A DNA stretch of 64,000 nt from Micropterix aruncella (taxonomy: Eukaryota; Arthropoda; Insecta; Lepidoptera; Micropterigidae): positions 18,870,746 to 18,934,745 of the forward strand of contig OX155961.1 in assembly GCA_944548615.1 (NCBI GenBank). The letters are read 5' to 3'. Positions within the stretch are counted from its first letter, which is position 1, and each line of letters opens with the position of its first letter. The notes under the pieces are model-generated. The model did no database searches and was not told the DNA's origin. It saw nothing but the letters and a program-made list of their open reading frames with translations. The position numbers were made by a program, and so were the translations under genes. Below, one piece after another: positions 31,435-43,479 of this stretch.

Positions 31435-32514
31435 TATAAAAATGCGATAGATGGCACTAATATTTGAATGTTATTATTGTTATCATTGAAATTTTATAAT
31501 TAATTAGTCCTTAATAAAAATCCATTCATTATCATTGCTTATATAGATGGCCAATTGAATTCATTTGGCAGTCAATGCTATCAGCGCTGCTTGCATTTCG
31601 CCGTCACAGAAGGGTTGCCAAATCGTACTACGGAGTTGAGCAATCTAGTATCATATAGTGGCTATTGCATAAAACACTATCGTTGAAATATTTAGTGATA
31701 ATTGTGGATATATCAATCACCTCAAATGCGATGACCTTGTTGATGTTGATGTTGACCTTGATGATTTTTATTTTTATTTATAATTTTTAAAAATACATAA
31801 TTTTATTTTTTAATTTTAAATTTATTTAAATTTAATTTTTTATATTTTTTTTTGGACGTCATGATTTTATTTTTAATTTTCATTACATTTAAATATTTTT
31901 ACTAACACTCTCATAAGATAATTTTGGAAATGTAATTCAGATATTTATAATTTTGGCATATTTTTGACAATTTAAAAAAAAATATATATTTTAATTCTAT
32001 CTTTAATTTATTAAAGATTTCATGATTTTTGATTCAATGAAATTTTAAATATTTTTTTTAATATTTATGTAGGTATACCTAATTTGATATATTTTGTTTT
32101 TTCTTTTAGTTTTAACTAAACGTGTGCACAGGTAAAATATTTTCCGGTATACCTGCCTTAGTACAGGCCTAGGCCTAGTTAGGCGGTGTTGACATAGTGA
32201 CCAAGATGCTGCAATGTGCTTTATTTTTCGCTACGATTATTTTTTGTAATGCTGCATGAATGTATATCTCGTGCTTAAATTCTAATACATATAATCAATG
32301 CCGTTAGCAATCAATTCCACCCTTGCGATCACTGAGCGCATGCTTCGCTTTATGTCAGTGGATCGATTTACACATTATGTGGTGAGCAAAACTTACTATA
32401 AAAGGTTAACTTTCGAGGGTTTGAATTATTAACATGTAAAAACGCGTCAATATTGCGCTTGTCTAAGTAATCAAACATATTGTCCGTATTCGGACTTTCA
32501 ACTGTTCTGACCTA
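31435..32514. other. AT-rich stretch with LINE-tail-like pieces
   Basis: 31740-32100 is almost pure A/T, with no feature. 'acaggcctaggcctagttaggcg' near 32163 matches the tails near 31180 and 57780, so a further LINE 3' fragment is likely there. No gene seen. Confidence 0.4.
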
Positions 32515-32945
32515 ACTTTCAGATTGGCCGTATTTATTCGTCCTACAGGTATGGTCGTAGGTTCTAAGCTGCTTTCCCGGCCTCTACCTGATGTCAGCGA
32601 TAGCTCAACTACAATTTATCGCGGACCATGGCGTTCTTTGTACGTCTACCATTCAGGACCTGGTGGCCAACAGGTCGTTTCAAGAGTGTCTGACATTAGG
32701 TTATCACCCACCGCTGCTTCTTAGGAAACATAGAAGGTCATTTGCATAACCCCCCCGGTTATTAGCCGGAGTGCACAGTCGATGGATTAACGCCGCACGA
32801 TGCGTAATCCGCCCAGCAGAGCCCGAATGGCAGCCCCCAGAGGAACTGATCCACCTGCTGTGACAGGAGAAAACGGAGTCCATTCCAGGTTTGTCCCTCT
32901 CCGAGGAGGCTTCCGGATATGACTTGAACGGTGGGTTGAGCCAAG
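32515..32945 (+). repeat. Family A repeat, divergent copy
   Basis: Landmarks in opposite order to the 26-kb copies: 'tttatcgcggaccatggcg', 'caacaggtcgtttcaagag', 'gctgcttcttaggaaac', 'ccgcacgatgcg'. The closest relative is 56775-57180, with which it shares 'ggcctctacctgatgt'. Confidence 0.7.
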
Positions 32946-33239
32946 CCAAGCTAACGAGCGGGTTTTATTGACCCAACTGCACAGGAACCATTAGCGGTAA
33001 TTTAAGTTTGTATATATTGCGGACCGAGGTGGCCTTTGCCCGCCAAGCTCAATCAATAGGAAGGCATTAAAATAACAATTCTCCAAGACGTAGTTTGGTA
33101 TGTTAGGCGCAGACACAATAATGACCATACTTTCAAAATACACCAAAAATAGACTGAAACTTTTACAAGTGAAGGGGATAATCCTTTGTTTTCTAACCAA
33201 CTAAATGCACTGAAATATGAGGGCAGAGAGAATTCCTAG

Positions 33240-33480
33240 ATATATAACCTTAATTTATTGATTTATTCAAGGATTAATTATTATCAAAAAATGATTTTGC
33301 TTACAAAAATAAGTAGAGCCGAACGGCAAAACCTTAATCTTTTGTTTATTTGATTCTTTCACCCAACTGGGACTAGCCTGTTCTAGGGTGGACAGGAACC
33401 TAATATTAGAATAAATTATGTTAAAGTTTTAGTAGCATGCTAATAAAACTAAATTTCCCCATAATGTGGTCATCAAAAAA
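33240..33480 (-). repeat. LINE 3'-tail repeat, copy 1 (pair with 42405)
   Basis: Inverted relative to 42405-42620; the shared text on the minus strand includes 'cctgtccaccctagaacagg', 'actagtcccagtt' style sequence and 'gcaaaatca'. The 'ctagttaggtgac' style block resembles LINE tails at 31.2 and 57.8 kb. Non-coding. Confidence 0.6.
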
Positions 33481-33499
33481 GATATCATAAATAAATAAA

Positions 33500-34940
33500 T
33501 AAATATTTAATACATTTTACGAGCATTCCGGACTTAGCCACATTAGCTAAAAGTACATTTTTTGTGCATTGTGTTCACATATGCCAAATATTAAAAATGC
33601 TCTTCAGCTTTTATTGAGCTAAACTATCGGGTGCATGACGTGGCTGACGATTAATTCGTAGCTTTAGCCTAATCGGCTCAAATAGCATAATAATAGCAAC
33701 CTATTAAGAGGGAGCGCGGTGCCTCCAAAAACAGAATTTAGCCGCAGAATCGATTGTCAATGTTGATTGACATCGCTGGCAGTTGATTGACGAAGGTAAG
33801 GGATAAACTGCGGCTGAGCAATACTTAGATCACGTCGTTGAGTTTCGCCTATCGTCAACTGAGGATCTCAATTCTAGTGTTACAGACCTTTACGTAACTT
33901 CCATTAAATTACTGCGGTGACATTGTTAAGGTTTGCTCTCTTCGCAGCTGCTTCTCCGTGGTTTTCAATATTTATTTCATCGACATTATAAGCCTTATAA
34001 TGAACCAACATGAAAGTAAATAAAATAATGGTCGATAAATAAGTACGGCTACTCCATTCTTACTAGCTACTTTTATTTTTTTCCTTGCTTTTCGAACAAT
34101 TTTTTATTTTTCGTTAGGTTGGCATCATGGCGATTATTATTTTGACCTCTCATATACCAAATGCAACAAAATTTTCTCCCTACAGACCAGTTTTGGTCCA
34201 GAATATTTTTACACCTTGTTATTTACACAAATACCAATATATACATATATACAAATAACAAGTCAATCAGTTCCGACTACTTGAATATTGCTTGGGAAAG
34301 TCGAATAACCATAAGCCTTGCGGTAGAGTATGGAAATTGTTGATACATAAAACTGTTAAAGGGTGATTTAAATAAGATGTATGACAAGTTTTATAAAAGT
34401 TGGTAGAATAGATTTTGTATAAATTGGTGGGACACAAGTGACCATGTGGTTAATAAAGCTGCAAAGTTACAACTTTTTCCAAAATTTGATTATTTTATTA
34501 TTTAACTCAGTATACGTACTAAATTAATTTGAGAAAGTAGCCATAAATATTTTATTTATATATTTAAAGGTGCCAGAGTTCGTTGGTCATTTGGCGATAT
34601 TTAAAAAAAACGTTATGTTTGTAAACAGCAATTAATTTTATTTTGCTGATTATACAATGATTTTTGAAGTTATGGGACACACATATTCCATGATTTTTAA
34701 GGGATTAAGCATTAGCTTAAGCAATGTCTAATACTAGTGCTCGAGCAGTGCTCGGTTATGGAACGATCAACCACTCGACTATAGATTCGAGTGTAAATTA
34801 CCTAAATATCAGAGTTTCAGATCGCTTACTCATATATCAGGACCCTTAAACTTCTTCTTCTTCTTCAAAACATCGAGATTTGGATTCCGGGATACCACGT
34901 AAATACCTAACCAAGCTGATATTTACACTGAGATAAATAT
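33500..34940. other. No gene seen
   Basis: Mostly AT-rich. A GC-richer unique patch at 33700-33960 has no ORF of note. Short frames (for example 34161-34343) have no domain. Confidence 0.45.
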
Positions 34941-34944
34941 TGGA

Positions 34945-35340
34945 TAGATTCTTACATTACCATCTTATACTGTTTTATAGAAAATAACGATATTCCAATC
35001 GTAATTTTGTTGAATTACAAGAAATTTTGTTGAAACTTATTATATGTACGGTTTAACATTCTCCGTAAGGTTATTACGGAAATAACTGTACACTGTAGCT
35101 TCAACAGGATTTATGTGTCCAATTATAACCGGACGTAACTACTTAACATGCTGTCATGTTAGAAACAAGATCCCAAGGTTACGACATATTGAAATAATAT
35201 TATGTTTTAACATTACAACACGGTAACTACCGTCACGTCAATACCGTTACTCGTGATGTTAATTCATACCTATAGACCACAGTTCGAGTTATATACTTAA
35301 TCCTTGTTGAAATACGCGTATTTCCTGTTTAAGGAAAGTA
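34945..35340 (+). mobile_element. MITE-like repeat, copy 1 (pair with 50470)
   Basis: About 390 bases with an 80%-similar partner at 50470-50888 in the same orientation: 'gattcttacattacca', 'tgttgaattacaag', 'ttttgttgaaac', 'actgtagcttcaaca', 'gttaattcata', 'aatccttgttgaaa'. The ends are roughly inverted (start 'ttacacagaataacgatgtt', complement of end 'ttatacacggaaatacgcat' in the better copy), which suggests a small non-autonomous DNA transposon. It encodes nothing. Confidence 0.6.
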
Positions 35341-35560
35341 TTGTGGACACTCTTCTTTGTCTGTATGTGTGTATTCTCCAACGATAGCGCCGAAACACTT
35401 CAACCGATTGAGCTGAAATTTGGCATGCAGGCATCATTTGGTCATGGCATGAGCCGTGTTGTGGTTGAAATCCGTCCACCCTGGGTTGGCTCCCGACGAG
35501 GGAACTCCTCAACGGTCAACAGCAGAGACCCAACATTTTGTATACGCATTCATTTATGAT
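35341..35560 (+). repeat. Interspersed repeat with GCATGCAG box
   Basis: The segment 'gatagcgccgaaacacttca' to 'tttggcatgcag' and 'catttggtcat' recurs at 54510-54580 (plus) and, inverted, at 36930-37010 ('gccatgactaaatgccaaatt'). Short frames across it are fortuitous. Family unknown. Confidence 0.6.
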
Positions 35561-35722
35561 AGCAACTTCCAAGTTCCACCATGACATGGCTGATGTACTA
35601 TGGGTTGACTTCCGAAGAGGGAACTCATCAACGGTCAACAGCAGAGACCCAAAATTTTGTGTAAGCATTCCATTATGTTAGCAGCTTCCAAGTTTCACCA
35701 TGACATGGCTGATGTACCCAGA
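35480..35722. repeat. Tandem duplication, about 120-bp period
   Basis: Two units share 'caacggtcaacagcagagac', 'cccaaMattttgt', 'cttccaagttYcaccatgac' and 'atggctgatgtac'. The second unit ends directly before the GAAAAAGTC minisatellite. Confidence 0.85.
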
Positions 35723-35734
35723 TGTTCAAAATGA

Positions 35735-35875
35735 AGAAAAGTCGAAAAAGTCGAAAAAATCGAGAAAATCGAAAAAGTCGAAAAAGTCAAACAAGGCAAA
35801 AACTTCGAAAATGTCGAAAAATTCGGAAAAATCGGAAAAGTCGAAGTCGAAGTCGATTTCGATTTCGATTTTCGA
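35735..35875. repeat. GAAAAAGTC 9-bp minisatellite
   Basis: About fifteen degenerate units of GAAAA(A/G)(T)TC. It gives an open Lys/Ser-rich frame (KSKKSKKSRKSKKS...), a by-product of a 9-base period free of stops, not a gene. Confidence 0.9.
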
Positions 35876-35889
35876 GGGTTAAAGGGTGG

Positions 35890-36890
35890 CGCTACTAGGT
35901 TGAGGGGGGTTGTGGCAGTATTTATGATATCAATATTCAGATGAATTAAGTTCCTGGCTACTCGACAGGGAAGTCTTGGGGTGACACAACCGATTTTTTT
36001 TCATAGTGTGGGTGTGAACCGAGCGGTCTACTCTTAAGTGGTACAGGTTAATATTAAATACTACCATTGATTTTCTAGCCACCCCCGAAGTTTAACAATT
36101 TGCAATGACTTGCTGAAATTATAAGCGATCAAACGCATAATAAAGTAGGTCATTATGGGTAATGGTTCATCGTTCATAACAATGCCGGCTGAATCAAAGA
36201 CACGATCGACTTTCCGTAGGCCACTAGTCTCATTTCAACAACAAAAGAAGTTAAAAGGGTATTGAAACTATGTTGGAACCTCTTAGAATGTTTGTTTCCT
36301 GAATTAATGATATTTTCAACGTTGATATGAGGTGCTATATTGAGGTTTCTGGAGTAAGGGTTTGAGTGTATTCGTGTATATACTCGTAATACGCACCAAA
36401 GAAAGAAAGCCGTAGTAAGCTTCAAATATAACAGGTAGGGATACCGATAATAAGTGGCGGTTTTCAACCTTTTATTAGTGACGGCACACTTTTAGTCGAA
36501 TCGAGTCACTCCGATACTCGAGGGGGTTTTTAAAAACTAAAAATCGATTGTCACCCGAAAACTTTCCCGGAAAGCAGACGAGGCCTAAACAAGGTATTTA
36601 GCGTAACCCCACCTAGCGGAAATCCAGCGAAAATTCTTGGAAATCGCGCGTCGGCGTCTAAGCAAAGACACGAACCATAGCCGCGGCTAAATAGTGAGAT
36701 AGGTTCGCGGGTAACAGATGGCGCTAGCCGCCCGCAACTTTAGGCTTGATGAATTATATCAAAGAAAATATGGCTGAATTCAAATACTATTTGCGTCGCT
36801 TGCATACGAGATACAATAATATTTCAACCGAAATTTCACATCATAATTTGTGTCCAAATTTTAAGTCTCTAACTGCAATATCTCGAGATT
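35890..36890. other. No gene; unique CpG-bearing block at 36480-36760
   Basis: 36480-36760 is non-repetitive and GC-richer, with 'acagatggcgctagccgcc'. Elsewhere AT-rich. No ORF with a domain. Confidence 0.35.
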
Positions 36891-37019
36891 GAAGTATGAC
36901 TAGCTCGCCCTCTGGTAGACCGGTTACAACTACAATCTATTTAACTCTTGCCATGACTAAATGCCAAATTACAGCTCAATCGGATGAAACATATAAGCGA
37001 TATCACGGAGGAATTTTCA

Positions 37020-37050
37020 ACACACACACACACACACACACACATACATA
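37020..37050. repeat. CA microsatellite
   Basis: A pure CA run at about 37019-37044 grading into CATA/CACAGA units up to 37100. The ORFs on both strands are simple-sequence products. Confidence 0.9.
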
Positions 37051-37849
37051 CACACAGACAGACACATACAAAGAAAAAGCCACACACACAGACTCACAGA
37101 AAGTATTCGGCCTGGAAATGGCCCTAATCGTCTCAGGTTGGGTCAAAATGGATATTTCCCTATTCATCTCGATTTTTATTGCTTTCGCAATACTTTCCTT
37201 GAGCCAAGAAAGCAACAATTAGTCGTTATAAACAGCCTTACATATACTGTTTTCGAGATACATTTTACCTTATATAATGGAACATGGAAATATTTCCATT
37301 ATTAATTTTCCCTTTGCACAGTATAAATTTTATCGACAAAACCTTTTATTTGATCACAATGTATCAGCATATTTTCATTTCGCCCCTCCATACTTCCATT
37401 TAATTTATTATATTTTATATTTGGGTCATGTTCTAGATTCATTATTTAAAAAAAAAACAAAAGGTATTTTGCACTTAGCTTTATTTTAAAAAGTTCTGTA
37501 ATTTATAACTGTTCCAATGATAGGCTACATGTAATAAAGATTCAGTAGAAACATTCAGTATTTGATCAAATATGAAATAATTCTTGATCAGGGCTGAACA
37601 CCCACTCTAATAATGAAACCGATTAAAAAGATGCACTCAACGCATGCATTAACAATGCATTGCAGAATGCAATAAAAGTTATTTTGTGCTATTACTGCAA
37701 CAAACAAAAAAGTTATACGACGACGTTAAATTTCGGGTAGTAAATAAAAAAAAGTGGTTTATAGTATATAGGCTCTATGTGTAAAAGCTAGCAAATGACC
37801 CCCCCCCCCCCTCCATCTCCCAAAAAATTGTGCCGGTTTATCTGCCAAA

Positions 37850-38230
37850 CACACTGTATATACAAGTTTCTCGACCGTAACTCGCACGGGTTCTTCTTGC
37901 CATCTTTTATTTCCCGCCTCGCACTTAGGAATCTAAACATAAGTTTTTTTCTCTCTAGGAAACGATATCGCGTATCACGCGCGGGTAAAGCAAAAAGCGA
38001 TGATCTTGCCAGAAAAAAAATAGTCTAGCGCCCGTCCTCGAGCCGCCCGAATATTTTCCTTCATTTGCCGCGCGGCAAGTTCGACGTAAGCCTTTGTCCG
38101 ACACGTTCGCCTCTAGGGGCAACGCGAAAGTTGCTCGACCTCCGCGATAATGAGGCATAATGCAGGGCCATAAATTCAGACCGCGTTGTATGAAATTAAC
38201 CTGCGTCATACCTACATAACACTTTGCTTT
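37850..38230. promoter_or_regulatory. Unique CpG-rich stretch, candidate regulatory DNA
   Basis: Non-repetitive, with 'cgtatcacgcgcgggtaaag', 'tgccgcgcggcaag' (palindromic) and 'aacgcgaaagttgctcgac'. No ORF with a domain. The element type is unknown. Confidence 0.25.
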
Positions 38231-38756
38231 CGTTTGAGAAAGTTTTTCACAACTGAGTCAAAGGCCTCGTTAAGGTCATATGCATTGTTAAACTAGAACG
38301 TGTAATCCCACAATCACACGGGACCTACGGCAATTAAAAACATGTCTTTACAATTTTGTCTAAAAATATAGCTAGTGTAGTGAATTGAATTTGGAGTAAA
38401 TTTTCATGCGCCACCGTATTTCATGAGATCCTGTCTTCAAAAGACTGTGTAAGTGCCCTTATTTTGTTTATAATATTATAAATGAAATCAAAAATAAGCA
38501 TCGGCAAATAATCGACCTATAATAATTAAGTAATGACTACGGAATCCAATAATCACTTTTATAGATTCTCATGCTCTCAAAATGTGGAAATCCGTTGAAA
38601 ACTATAATTCTAAATGTATACTTGAAAACAAGATTTTACCTATTTACGTATTTTGTGTAGCACAGTGTATTTTTGGGGTAATAGAAAACGTTAGAAACAA
38701 AAAATGTGTAGGAATCGTTTTCCAAACAAACTGATCTGCTACTCCTTAGTCAATAC

Positions 38757-38965
38757 CACGGACCGTTGGCATAGTTGTTATGTTCGATTCCAGACTGGGA
38801 TTAAATTAAGGGAATCGCATTACAATTCTGTCGATCGAATGCAATAACAAGACACACATGTTACACAAACACATACATATATATACTTCATTGTAGGGTT
38901 GGTTGTAAGATTGTCGTATGATAATAAACCCGCCCATTGTGAAATTTAACAAACAAACAATAATT
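38757..38965 (+). mobile_element. tRNA-derived SINE, copy 2, head deleted between A and B boxes
   Basis: Starts with A-box remnant GGCATAGTTGTTA joined directly to the B-box GTTCGATTCC, so the middle of the tRNA-like head is deleted. The body matches copy 1: 'ctgtcgatcgaatgcaat', 'acaagacacaca', 'gttggttgtaagattgtcgt', 'aaacccgcccattgtga'. The tail is 'aacaaacaaacaa'. Confidence 0.85.
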
Positions 38966-39820
38966 TTAAATAGGTCACTATATACGCTATGTTAATAAAT
39001 CGGTATTTACGCCATGCTATAAAATATCGATATCCAGACAACATACTACTTATAAATAAATATGTAAATACCCTATTTCATAAAGAGTCAAATATTTCTT
39101 TTATCCCATCCATATATGGCATAATTCAAAGGGTAATAAACTTTTTAAATAAAACTTTTTTCATGTAGTAATGTATTTGTAATTTCAATAAATATTATTA
39201 GCATATCTAAAATATTACTAGCATAATATTATAATAATAAATATTACTAGCATAATATTAAACGAGTTTATCAGAGCGGTAATAGACCAGACCTAAAAGC
39301 TTGAACAGATACATACCGGTGCAGAATCACACACTCTCATATATACACAACTATGACACATACACGTAGATGTACTTACACACACCCATTAAACACACAT
39401 CACAATCACACACATAAACACACCCTTCCTACTCTATCGTACACACTCAGAAATCGAGAGAACATGATAATATAACATAATATATAAATATTATTACACA
39501 ACATCACGCACATTAACTGTATATTACCAGGAGACTATTTTGGCCGTAATGTTAATATTATTTATTAACTTAAGACCCGAGCGCTGTTTTTCTCTTTTGT
39601 TGGAATAAAAATAAAAATAAAGAAAATATCTATTCACGTAAACTAGGCTGTGCGTAAAGATTAGAAACAATCAAACAAAACAAACAATAATCCACCTTCG
39701 CCCGTAGACAACTTTCACCTATCACAATTAGTGTAATAGCAAATTCAAATTGTTTTATGCACTGCTCATCTTCGTAAGTGAGGGTCAATGTTTGGATTGT
39801 CTGAAAATAATGCCATAATA
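38966..39820. other. AT-rich, simple-sequence DNA; no gene seen
   Basis: Holds a short duplication 'aatattactagcataatatta' near 39205-39262 and CA-rich text near 39330-39440. Confidence 0.5.
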
Positions 39821-40129
39821 AATGATTGTCTCTTTGCGAAATAACTCCAAAGATTTGTCAGCGGCTTACGCGACGAGTTCTAACACAAACGAACCTCGTA
39901 TCGCTTTCTTTATTGTGCAGCGCAATTGTCTCTCTCGCCTCGTCTGCCAATGTCTGTGAGTATTTTTTCACTCAGTCTGGTCTATATAAATTGGCTGATT
40001 CGGACGGACCGAAGACAAAGACGTTGTTAAACACTTTTATTTCGGCTGTCTGCCGGAGACGATGTTAGGCGCACACTTAAATCCAAAACGCTTTTCAAAC
40101 GATCGCACTTTCTCGTGGCTTTATTTCAC

Positions 40130-40175
40130 TTATGAAGATTAACGACCGCGATACAGCCGAAACGTGTCTGGGTGC
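40130..40175 (+). other. GAAACGTG-type motif next to a palindrome-poor unique block
   Basis: 'atgaagattaacgaccgcg' followed by 'atacagccgaaacgtgtctg' recalls the two halves of a hammerhead ribozyme core (CUGAUGA and GAAA), but the first half reads CTTATGA and stem II pairs badly. I record it as a motif only. Confidence 0.15.
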
Positions 40176-40299
40176 ATGTTTTTAAATCAACCCATCGGCT
40201 GTGGATAAATAGAATTTTACTTCTTATATGCCGTTTGCCATAACGTTTCGTGATGTTAATAATATGTAAAATAAAATAATAGATCTCAAAGGGGCTAAC

Positions 40300-40930
40300 G
40301 GGATATAATGGGCCCTTGCTGAGTTGGCCACGAAGACCCATTCAGTTCAGGGTTGGTCACACTCACGGGTCAACACCTATCCGACGGCCTCCACGCATGA
40401 AGTGCGAGCCTGGGTAGGACTCTGGCCTTATGGTTAGTTTCCTCTGGGAATCAACCTTCTGGCGCTCCTGGACGCTCTGCGCACCGTGCGGCATAAGCCA
40501 ATCGACTGTGCACTCTGACTAACAGTCGGGGAAGTCTGGAAGCAGTACTGTTTCCTATAGAGCGGGGGTGGTTGCGGACCTTACGGCGACTGCTCTTGAA
40601 ACGACCATCGGCTACCCGATCCTGGGTGAACAGCCGGGCAAAGGACGCTGTGGTCCACGATAGATTCGGTAAACACCGTTTCACCGCTTCGTAAGGGAGA
40701 GGACCACGCAAGCGACCTCGAACTCGTAAACAATCGAGAGACTGGAGTAATCTGGTCACTATTGGAAGTAAGGTCGCGGTTAAGGCGTTGGCCTCTTACG
40801 GGTTTGTGGCGGAGCTAGATGGTGGACCGTTTTGTCCAAGTCTTCTGCGCTCACTCCAGGGAGATAGAACGACTAATCGTTAAAACTTCCTGAGGTGACG
40901 GACCCGCCCGCTGTAGTCGACAACCCTAGT
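40300..40930 (-). repeat. Family A repeat, near complete copy
   Basis: From 'taatgggcccttgctgag' to 'gctgtagtcgacaacc'. Very like 26843-27505 and the complements of 46688-47235 and 58160-58745, including 'tggtccacgatagattcggt' and 'cgtaagggagaggaccacg'. The 102-aa minus frame with RVADGRFKSSRRKVRNHPRS belongs to the same incidental open frame seen in sister copies. Confidence 0.85.
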
Positions 40931-40993
40931 TAGATCTTAAAGGGATTTCTGCAATAGAAAATGTTGTTGACTCTATATTAACATTTGATACAA

Positions 40994-41985
40994 TTATAAA
41001 ATGGGATAAAACGAATTTACAGCGTGAAGTTTGTAGCACTCGGCGTTTTGGGGACGTTGCAACCGCCGTTGTCCAGGGTAGACTGAAGTACTATCAATCG
41101 TCACCCGTTGTTCTGCGGGTAGGCGGCAAACTGCTGCTATTACTGCGCAAAGTATAACGTTGGTCTGTGCGCGCGAATTTTGGAAAACCGCTGTGCACAC
41201 AATACTCGCTGTATCCTGTATCTCGTCCTTGCTCTCGGCGATGGGTATTAACAACATTTTAAGAAGAGGGTTCTACGTAGTAAATTGTTTGTAACCGTCG
41301 TATCTATTGAAGTTCGGGTTCTTCTTATTTCAATGACTTCCCGGATCAGGCGGGAAATCAAAAATTTTTTTTTGGATATGACAATGGGATTTTGAAACTG
41401 CACCCATCGGTTACTTCCGCTATCTAATAAGTGTTCGCATATCGCCGAATTTTCTCGTTGAACGTTTTTAACAGCTTTAATGCGTTCTATAATTCGAACG
41501 GCTACGGGCCGTTTCGTTTGTCCAAAATAGGCTAAACCACAGCTGCATTAGATTTTTTACATCCTTGGGGTTTGCTGCAGTGGAATTACAAACTTTACAG
41601 GCCTCAGAGATCGAGATATATTTTGGGATGCTTTGAAAATCATTTTTATATCAAATTTGTTTAGCATCTTACTTATTCGATCTGTCATGCCCTTGGCTTA
41701 TAGTACGAACACTCGTGATATGGTGGGTTTTTGAGTTTCGTCTGTATTGGATTGTGTGCGTGTCTCGTGATATTTTTTTCTAAGGACATCAATGGCATAT
41801 TCCATCTTCTGCGATAGATGCTCAGCGTGGCATAAATTGCGTGCTCGATTCGCGATCGGCGTTTGCACTGAACGCAGATAGTAGAGATGATAGTGTGTGG
41901 TGGCATGCAAATATCTGTCTTCAGTGATAGTCTTCCGTTTCATATTTAATATTATAAATTTTGCGAGTCTTTCCTTCATCGAATA
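40994..41985 (-). pseudogene. Penelope-like element, decayed copy
   Basis: The minus strand matches the C-terminal half of the 22-kb copy: ITEDRYLHATTHYHLYYLRS and then VQTPIANRARNLCHAEHLSQ (41935-41800), ETRTQSNTDETQKP, degraded GIY-YIG text near 41560-41480, IRRTPNFN-like text near 41320, and the 3' tail at 41100-40994 ending 'tgtaaattcgtttt'. Many frameshifts and stops; no motif A-C of the reverse transcriptase is left. It is much older than the 19-22 kb pair. Confidence 0.85.
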
Positions 41986-42404
41986 CAGTGGTGAGTGCTT
42001 CGGTTCGTCGAATAAAATCCGCTGTTTAATAACGATACTGCATTTTCTATTCTAAGTGCATAATAAAATTACAAAAATCCGTTGTGGAATTACACGATTG
42101 AATTGAACATTAACCTAACTACCAAACATTATTTAAATTTGTTGTTATATATTGTTTTGACAATGAATTGTATTTTTGGACTACGTATTTTTACATAAAA
42201 TTTTATAATATTTAACATATAACAAATAATAATGACTTTTTCTTACTTTTCTTACTTATAACTTTATTTTTCTCTTTATTTTAGTTGTAAGACTATTCTG
42301 TTTGTCATTCTTTGTTTAATCGAATGCTATATTCCATTTAATGCCGATTATTATATAATTATTATATAATGGAATTGCATTTTATTTTTGTTTTTTTTTT
42401 GATG

Positions 42405-42620
42405 AACACATTTTAGGGAAATTTAGTTCTATTAGCATTTTACTAAAACTTTTACATAATTTATTGTAATATTAGAGTCCTGTCCATCCTAGAACGGGCT
42501 AGTCCCAGTTAGGTGACAGATTCAAATAAGCAAAGGTTAAGGTTTCGCCATTCGGTTCCTGATATTTTTGTAAGCAAAATCAATGTTTTATAGTAATTAA
42601 TTATTAAATAAATAAATAAT
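42405..42620 (+). repeat. LINE 3'-tail repeat, copy 2 (pair with 33240)
   Basis: Inverted partner of 33240-33480: 'agtcctgtccatcctagaac', 'gggctagtcccagttaggtg', 'aggttaaggtttcgccattc', 'gtaagcaaaatca', ending in 'aataaataaataa'. Non-coding. Confidence 0.6.
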
Positions 42621-43135
42621 TATTTATGAAATTTAACCGTTGTTGAATTATATATGAAAATAAATAAATTAAAAACGGCACTGCCATCAGCTTGAAATTT
42701 AATCATGTAAGTGTATTTAAATAGATTAATTAGATTATATATGTAATACATTTCATTGAGTTCAATAAATTTCACACTTCATGTTGAAGTAACATTTATC
42801 AGATCTTTAATCTATTGTCCAAATAGCAGGGAATTAAAGCCGGCGCTGAACCAGAAAACAAAGTTTATGATATATTGATGATAATAGAATATGGAGGGAT
42901 TTAATTAAATTTTGTACGGAAATAGTTCTCAATAATCGTTGTGAAATTCTCATGCTCCAACTTTCTCTTGCTCTCTAGAAAACTAATTTTGCGAAATATA
43001 TACAGAGTCCAGGCTATATGGATTAAAACTATTTTGATTTGATATTTCACTTGGTTTTTGTATGTAGATTTTTAAAATATTTGTTTTTCACTTTTTTCTT
43101 ATTATGTTGAGATTTCTTTTTCCGAATTCGAACGA

Positions 43136-43163
43136 CAACATTATTCGAATCCGAATAATGTTG
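43136..43163. repeat. Perfect 12-bp hairpin, 4-base loop
   Basis: CAACATTATTCG (43136-43147) and its exact complement (43152-43163) around 'aatc'. Confidence 0.85.
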
Positions 43164-43346
43164 AACTGCCATTATTTCTTTTATATTTTTTTTCAAGCAG
43201 ATAGCTTTCAAACGTCAACATGTAACATGTCAACATATAATTTTAATCATTATAAATAAAATTTTCACTATCAGCATAAATTTAATACTTCACTATTTAA
43301 AATACTGGACGCTTTCTAGGTCAGAACTTATGAATTTTTATAGGGG

Positions 43347-43479
43347 ATGCACTTGGTAGTAGTAGTAGTAGTAGTAGTAGATGGAGTGGGGGGCTTGTTT
43401 CCAGCCCTTGATGTCACCTAGATCTGTAAGGTCTTTTGTAACTACCCACTGTGTGGTTAGGTTAGGTTATGCACTTGGT
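43347..43479 (-). mobile_element. Very short LINE 3' insertion with 10-11 bp target duplication
   Basis: ATGCACTTGGT occurs at 43347-43357 and again at 43469-43479. Between them lie about 112 bases that start (plus strand) with a pure TAG run of eight units and end with GGTTAGGTTAGGTT. Read on the minus strand this is a 3' UTR fragment with a (CTA)n tail, the expected form of a severely 5'-truncated LINE or LINE-driven insert. The GGTTA units beside the right target copy resemble the insect telomere repeat TTAGG, perhaps by chance. Confidence 0.75.

Noticed and set aside
35700..35882. Lys/Ser-rich protein gene
   Set aside because: The frame is a by-product of a degenerate 9-base GAAAAAGTC minisatellite with no start context or splice sites.
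37799..37812. Poly-C run as a functional element
   Set aside because: A simple homopolymer with no partner; likely slippage or assembly noise.
40130..40175. Hammerhead ribozyme
   Set aside because: CTTATGA instead of CTGATGA and poor stem II pairing; kept only as a low-confidence motif.
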